From: Roseovarius azorensis
Lineage (GTDB): Bacteria > Pseudomonadota > Alphaproteobacteria > Rhodobacterales > Rhodobacteraceae
Direction of reading: 5' to 3'
NCBI RefSeq assembly: GCF_900109455.1
Contig: NZ_FOAG01000012.1
Span: 1 to 64,000 of the forward strand
Length of the DNA stretch: 64,000 bases
Shown: one piece after another, positions 60,135-64,000 of the stretch
Position numbering within the stretch: the stretch's first letter is position 1
Layout of the letters: each line of letters begins with the position of its first letter
The notes under the pieces: generated by a model
Database searches by the model: none
Told to the model about the DNA's origin: nothing
Seen by the model: only the letters and a program-made list of their open reading frames with translations
Position numbers and translations under genes: made by a program

Positions 60135-60163
60135 ACGCTAGGCCACAAGTCGCTTTGCGTCAA
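60135..60163 (-). promoter_or_regulatory. Promoter of candidate small RNA 2
   Basis: TTGACG (60158-60163 on the minus strand), 17-base spacer, TAGCGT (60135-60140). It fires toward the strong terminator at 60060-60088. Confidence 0.55.
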
Positions 60164-60185
60164 CAGCTTATGTCGCATTTTTGAC

Positions 60186-60214
60186 AAAAAAGGCCGCACC
60201 TCGAGGGCGCGGCC
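60186..60214 (-). terminator. Terminator of candidate small RNA 1
   Basis: Minus-strand stem GGCCGC (60209-60214) / GCGGCC (60192-60197) followed by six T (A at 60186-60191 on the plus strand). Confidence 0.82.
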
Positions 60215-60275
60215 AGTCCAACAGGGAGGAAGTCACCCGAGACCAGAGGACAATCCGCCTCGGGCATGAAATCAG
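60186..60275 (-). ncRNA. Candidate small RNA 1, MmgR/alpha-r8-like
   Basis: On the minus strand the layout is hairpin, single strand, terminator: CCCGAG/CTCGGG stem (60236-60264), then a run containing UUCCUCCC (60224-60231), then GGCCGC-GCCCTCGAGGT-GCGGCC followed by six T (60186-60214). A pyrimidine-rich UUUCCUCCCU-like loop between two hairpins in about 80 nt is, as I recall, the signature of the MmgR/alpha-r8 family of alphaproteobacteria, which acts on ribosome-binding sites and affects PHB storage. The exact 5' end is not fixed and no clear promoter was found. It is divergent from the HerA-like gene. Confidence 0.65.
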
Positions 60276-60339
60276 ACTGGCGGAAAAAGGTTAACTTTGT
60301 ATGTTCTAGACGTGGCATTTTCTGGACAGGAGTATTGGC

Positions 60340-61887
60340 GTGCAGACATCAATTTTCGTGGGCGGCGGCGGGCCGGACTATGCCGAACCGCAGGAATTGC
60401 TGCTCGGCTACGCCAATCGCCACGGTCTCATCGCGGGGGCCACCGGCACCGGCAAGACGGTGACGCTGCAAATTCTGGCCGAGGGGTTTTCGGATGCGGG
60501 CGTGCCGGTGATCCTGTCGGACATCAAGGGCGACGTGTCGGGCATGGCGGTGCCGGGCAGCCCGCAGGACAAGCTGCACAAACCGTTCAGCGAACGCGCC
60601 GCAAGGATCGGCTTTGACGGCTTTCGCTATGACAGCTTTCCGGTGGTGTTCTGGGATCTCTTCGGCGAACAGGGCCATCCGGTGCGCACCACCCTGGCCG
60701 ACATGGGCCCGCTTCTTCTGTCACGGCTCATGGGTCTGACCGACGCACAAGAGGGTGTGCTCAACATCGCCTTTCGGGTTTCGGATGAAGAGGGGTTGCC
60801 GCTTCTCGATCTCAAGGATCTGCAGGCGCTGCTGACATGGGTGGGGCAGAACGCGGGCGATCTGTCGCTGCGCTACGGCAATGTCGGCGCCTCCTCGGTG
60901 GGTGCCATCCAACGCGCGCTGCTGGTGCTGGAAAATCAGGGCGGTGCGCATTTCTTTGGCGAACCGGCGCTGGCGCTCGAGGATCTGATGCAGGTCACTC
61001 CCGAGGGGCGCGGCCATATCAACATCCTCGCCGCCGACCGGCTGGTGAATTCGCCGCGCCTTTACGCCACCTTCCTGCTGTGGCTGCTGAGCGAGCTCTT
61101 CGAAACCCTGCCCGAGGTGGGCAATCCCGAAAAACCACGTCTGGTGTTCTTCTTCGACGAGGCGCATCTGCTGTTTGACGATGCGCCCAAGGCGCTGATC
61201 GACAAGGTCGAACAGGTCGCACGGCTCATCCGGTCCAAGGGGGTAGGGGTCTATTTCATCACCCAGAACCCCGACGATGTGCCCGAGACCGTTCTGGGTC
61301 AACTTGGCAACCGCATCCAGCACGCGCTGCGCGCCTTTACCGCGCGCGATCAAAAGGCGCTGAAACGCGCCGCCGAGACCTATCGCCCCAATCCGCGCTT
61401 CGACACCGTCGAGGCGATCCGCGATGTCGGCACCGGCGAGGCGGTGACCTCGCTTATGCAGGCCAAGGGCGTGCCGGGTGTGGTAGAGCGCACGCTGATC
61501 CGCCCGCCGGCGACGCGGCTGGCCCCCTGCGACACCGCCACCCGCCGCCATGTGATCGAGACATCACCGCTGGCCGGCAAGTACGAGGCGCTGTTTGACC
61601 GCAAATCCGCGCATGAGATTCTCGCGGCCCGCGCCGCCGCGACCGCAAAAGAGGCCGAAGAGGCAGAGGCTCGTGAGGCCGCCATCGAACAGGAGCGCGA
61701 GTTCAAAACCGCGCGTCGCTATTCCGGCGGGACGGCTTCCGGCAACAGCCCCGCCCGATCCCGCCGCAGCAGCCAGCCCGACAGCCTGGGTGGCGCGCTA
61801 ACCACGGCGGTGCTCAAGGAATTGCAGGGCACCACCGGCCGCCGCCTGGTTCGCGGCATTCTTGGCAGTCTTTTCAAGGGGCGCTGA
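60340..61887 (+). CDS. HerA-like ATPase (DUF853, YjgR family)
   Basis: The 515-residue protein has a Walker A GATGTGKT at 33-40, Walker B region RLVFFFDEAHLLF and an arginine-rich C-terminal tail (ARSRRSSQPD...RRLVRGILGSLF). DUF853/YjgR proteins are HerA/VirD4-related ATPases; the cellular role is unknown, but relatives move DNA. The start codon is GTG at 60340 with GGACAGGAG upstream. Residues 415-470 are a long charged coiled-coil-like helix (AAATAKEAEEAEAREAAIEQ). Confidence 0.87.
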   Translation: MQTSIFVGGGGPDYAEPQELLLGYANRHGLIAGATGTGKTVTLQILAEGFSDAGVPVILSDIKGDVSGMAVPGSPQDKLHKPFSERAARIGFDGFRYDSFPVVFWDLFGEQGHPVRTTLADMGPLLLSRLMGLTDAQEGVLNIAFRVSDEEGLPLLDLKDLQALLTWVGQNAGDLSLRYGNVGASSVGAIQRALLVLENQGGAHFFGEPALALEDLMQVTPEGRGHINILAADRLVNSPRLYATFLLWLLSELFETLPEVGNPEKPRLVFFFDEAHLLFDDAPKALIDKVEQVARLIRSKGVGVYFITQNPDDVPETVLGQLGNRIQHALRAFTARDQKALKRAAETYRPNPRFDTVEAIRDVGTGEAVTSLMQAKGVPGVVERTLIRPPATRLAPCDTATRRHVIETSPLAGKYEALFDRKSAHEILAARAAATAKEAEEAEAREAAIEQEREFKTARRYSGGTASGNSPARSRRSSQPDSLGGALTTAVLKELQGTTGRRLVRGILGSLFKGR

Positions 61888-61904
61888 GAACCGGAACCCC
61901 GCAA

Positions 61905-61922
61905 GCCGGGCTTCAGCCCGGC
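61905..61922. repeat. Perfect 7-bp hairpin between convergent genes
   Basis: GCCGGGC-TTCA-GCCCGGC at 61905-61922 lies between the HerA-like stop (61887) and the APH-like stop (61913), overlapping the last codons of the latter. There is no T-run, so it may block read-through in both directions only weakly. Confidence 0.5.
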
Positions 61923-62881
61923 AGCCCCGCCAGATCCCCGGCCAACGCTGCATACATCTCTTCGGCATGCCGCAGGCGGCCTTTTTTCATGCCCTTGCGC
62001 TCGACCCGGATCAGAGCCTCGACCCCGATGAAGAACGGCAGCCAGAGCCGCCGCTCGGTCTCGGTCAGCGCAAAGACCCCGACGAAAGTCTCGATGCCCT
62101 GACCGTCCACCCCCAGCCAGCGCTGCCCCGAGGGGATCATGCCGCGCCGCCCCATATGCACCAGGAACCGCGCGATATCCTTGCAGATCGGCAACCGCGC
62201 CGAACCGCCGGTGTCGATTCCGGTCAGCCGGTCCCGACCCAGAATCAGGTTGTTGGGATGAAAGTCGCCATGACAGATCGCCACCCGCCATTCCGCCTCC
62301 TTCAGCGATCCCGCGAGCGTGTGCAGATGACGCAGAATCTCACCCTCCACGGCGCGCAACCGGGCAAAGGGCTGCTGCGCGGCCGAGCGCTCGGCTCGCG
62401 CCAGCCACCCTGCCGCATTGCCCGCACGCCAGCTTTCCGTGCCCTCGGTATAAAGCCGCAGCCATTCGGCGGCGGGCCGCAGATGCTGTGCCCGCCGGTT
62501 CGGATCGCTGCGCCAGAAATGCTCCAGCAGGGGCTGACCCGCGACCCGTTCCACCACCATCACACCCGCCACGGGCAGAAAGAGCATCGGCTCGGCAACG
62601 CGGTACCGCCCGGTCTGCATGACGGGCCATATCCGCACCAGTTCCTGCCACTCACGGGCTTGCCGTTCTGCGTCGTGGCGCTCTGCCAGCCGGAACACGA
62701 CCCCGCGGCCCTGCCATTGCCCCGAGAGGATGGCCCGTTTGCCCGGCACGATCCGCAACACCTCGTCGATCACCGCCGATTCCAGAACGGGATGTGCGGC
62801 GCGCGCCTTGTCCAGCCTTGCCTGCACCTCGCAGAGCACCTCCGGATCGGGCAGGGGGGCGGGTGGGTTCGTCTCGGGCAT
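61913..62881 (-). CDS. Aminoglycoside phosphotransferase-fold protein
   Basis: The 322-residue protein has the APH/choline-kinase fold: a nucleotide region (RAILSGQWQGRGVVFRLAE), the catalytic HGDFHPNNLI with Asp and Asn, and the metal motif IDTGGSARLP in place of the usual IDWxxx. Members phosphorylate small molecules or act as pseudokinases; resistance to drugs is not implied. The ATG at 62881 has GGGGGAAG about 9 bases upstream; the longer frame has no support. It is divergent from xseB. Confidence 0.82.
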   Translation of the reverse strand: MPETNPPAPLPDPEVLCEVQARLDKARAAHPVLESAVIDEVLRIVPGKRAILSGQWQGRGVVFRLAERHDAERQAREWQELVRIWPVMQTGRYRVAEPMLFLPVAGVMVVERVAGQPLLEHFWRSDPNRRAQHLRPAAEWLRLYTEGTESWRAGNAAGWLARAERSAAQQPFARLRAVEGEILRHLHTLAGSLKEAEWRVAICHGDFHPNNLILGRDRLTGIDTGGSARLPICKDIARFLVHMGRRGMIPSGQRWLGVDGQGIETFVGVFALTETERRLWLPFFIGVEALIRVERKGMKKGRLRHAEEMYAALAGDLAGLPG

Positions 62882-62993
62882 GGTGTCAACTTCCCCCAGC
62901 CCCATTGCCACGTCAACCGAATTGCACCGCCGCGCCACGGCGGCTATGCTGCTGCCTGAAATCGCAGCAAAACTCAGCAACAGGACACCCGCA

Positions 62994-63236
62994 ATGCCCG
63001 ATACCCCCCCCTCCGAGATGTCCTTTGAACAGGCGATGAAAGAGCTGGAACAGGTCGTCGGGCGGCTGGAACGCGGCGATGTGGCGCTCGAGGAATCGAT
63101 CGCGCTCTATGCACGCGGCGCGGAACTCAAGAAACGCTGCGAGACCAAACTGAAAGAGGCCGAGGAAAAGGTTGCGGCCATCACCCTCGACGGCGACGGC
63201 CAGCCCACCGGCACCAGACCCGTCGAGGATCTCTGA
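62994..63236 (+). CDS. xseB: Exodeoxyribonuclease VII small subunit
   Basis: The 80-residue protein has the XseB pattern: MSFEQAMKELEQVVGRLERGDVALEESIALYARGAELKKRCETKLKEAEEKV. It assembles with XseA to degrade single-stranded DNA; xseA is not in the window. ispA follows 5 bases later, a common xseB-ispA-dxs order. Confidence 0.95.
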   Translation: MPDTPPSEMSFEQAMKELEQVVGRLERGDVALEESIALYARGAELKKRCETKLKEAEEKVAAITLDGDGQPTGTRPVEDL

Positions 63237-63241
63237 CCCCT

Positions 63242-64000
63242 ATGCAGGACCGGCTCGCCGCCGACGCAGGCGCCATCCAGACCCATCTCGATCAGGTACT
63301 GCGCGATTTCGGCGAGGACCCGGTGGCTGAGGCCATGCGCTATGCCACGCGCGGTGGCAAATGCATCCGCGGCTTTCTGGTGCTGGAGGGCGCGCGCCTG
63401 CATGACGTGGATGGGGCCGCCGCACTCTGGCCCGCCACCGCCATCGAGGCGCTGCATGCCTATTCCCTCGTCCATGACGACCTGCCCGCCATGGACAACG
63501 ACGCGCTGCGCCGGGGCCAGCCCACGGTGCATGTCAAATGGGACGAGGCGACCGCGATTCTCGTCGGCGACGCGCTGCAATCGCTGGCCTTCGAGTTGAT
63601 CAGCCATCCCGATTGCGGCCCTCCCGCAACCCGCGCCGACCTGACGCTCAGCCTTGCGCGGGCGGCGGGAGGGCAGGGGATGGTGCTGGGGCAGGCGCTC
63701 GATATCGCCGCCGAGAGCACGGCCACTCCGCTCAGCCTTGACCAGATCACCACGCTGCAACAGGCCAAGACCGGCGCGCTCATTCTCTGGGCGGCGACGG
63801 CGGGCGCGCGGATGGCGGGCGCGGATCTTGCCCCGCTTTCGGCCTATGCCCGCGCGCTTGGCCTCGCCTTCCAGATCCAGGACGACGTGATCGACGTGAC
63901 CGGCGATGCGGCGGCGGCGGGCAAGGCGGTGGGCAAGGATGCAGCGGCGGGCAAGGCGACCTTTGTTTCGCTCCTTGGCCTCGACGGCGCGCGCGCGCGC
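63242..64000 (+). CDS. ispA: Farnesyl diphosphate synthase, partial (cut by window end)
   Basis: IspA joins isoprenyl units to make farnesyl diphosphate for isoprenoid, quinone and carotenoid synthesis. The 253 visible residues have the first aspartate-rich motif DDLPAMD with SLVH before it, RGGKCIRGFL (substrate binding) and the second motif QIQDDVID. Its start lies 5 bases after xseB. The C-terminal roughly 40 residues lie beyond the window. Confidence 0.95.
   Translation, partial: MQDRLAADAGAIQTHLDQVLRDFGEDPVAEAMRYATRGGKCIRGFLVLEGARLHDVDGAAALWPATAIEALHAYSLVHDDLPAMDNDALRRGQPTVHVKWDEATAILVGDALQSLAFELISHPDCGPPATRADLTLSLARAAGGQGMVLGQALDIAAESTATPLSLDQITTLQQAKTGALILWAATAGARMAGADLAPLSAYARALGLAFQIQDDVIDVTGDAAAAGKAVGKDAAAGKATFVSLLGLDGARAR

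Overview
This window looks like chromosomal DNA of a Rhodobacterales alphaproteobacterium (Roseobacter-group or close relative). The reasons are the high GC content, the CckA-pathway genes chpT, sciP and ctrA, an alphaproteobacterial LexA box (GTTC-N7-GTTC), the olsB-olsA ornithine-lipid pair, an IalB-family protein, and several small genes of types I associate with this order (DUF6477-like, DUF6456-like, DUF3553, DUF1153). Assignments come from reading motifs and gene order. No database search was run.

The left end (1 to about 2,000) is the edge of an integrated element. It holds the 5' end of what looks like an IS3-type transposase gene, a clipped phage DUF2190 gene, a short phage-like ORF and a tyrosine integrase. 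The integrase sits next to the 3' end of a tRNA-Ser(CGA) gene, the expected target, and the other attachment site lies outside the window. From 2.2 kb on the sequence is mostly core chromosome: two secreted DUF2059 paralogues, rplU (with an unusual C-terminal extension)-rpmA, a GNAT gene and obgE-proB-proA. After these come chpT and DUF3553, olsB-olsA, a thiE-like gene, the ycjX-GNAT-ycjF-DUF2339 run, a truncated haemoglobin, ileS, mazG, an M20 amidohydrolase, the grxD-(small membrane protein)-bolA group and mnmA.

The middle (27 to 43 kb) carries sciP-ctrA, ligA-recG, and a tiny membrane-protein gene behind a LexA box. It continues with an Fe-S scaffold gene, hisI, gluQ-trmFO, an enoyl-CoA hydratase, a thioesterase, rplM-rpsI with a structured leader, a ppk2-TetR pair, a hydrolase and metA with an adjacent ATPase. 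The right part (43 to 64 kb) has a FadL-like porin, an EamA transporter, a lower-GC FkbM methyltransferase/sulfotransferase patch, guaA, an MttB-family gene and a DUF6477/DUF6456 divergent pair with tandem DnaA boxes. Then come oxyR, lipA, a divergent pair of cell-wall enzymes, lpxD-acp-ketosynthase, ialB, two candidate sRNAs, a HerA-like ATPase, an APH-fold gene and xseB-ispA (ispA cut by the window end).

Four observations stand out. (1) An SOS-box-controlled 40 to 48 residue single-helix membrane protein (32.5 to 32.7 kb) resembles Caulobacter SidA in logic, not in sequence. (2) The ialB-herA gap holds two antisense-oriented sRNA candidates, one with the architecture of the alphaproteobacterial MmgR family. 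(3) CtrA-type boxes lie upstream of ctrA, olsB and the DUF6456 gene, the last combined with two perfect DnaA boxes. (4) An acyl carrier protein and ketosynthase directly follow lpxD, suggesting a dedicated acyl supply for lipid A.
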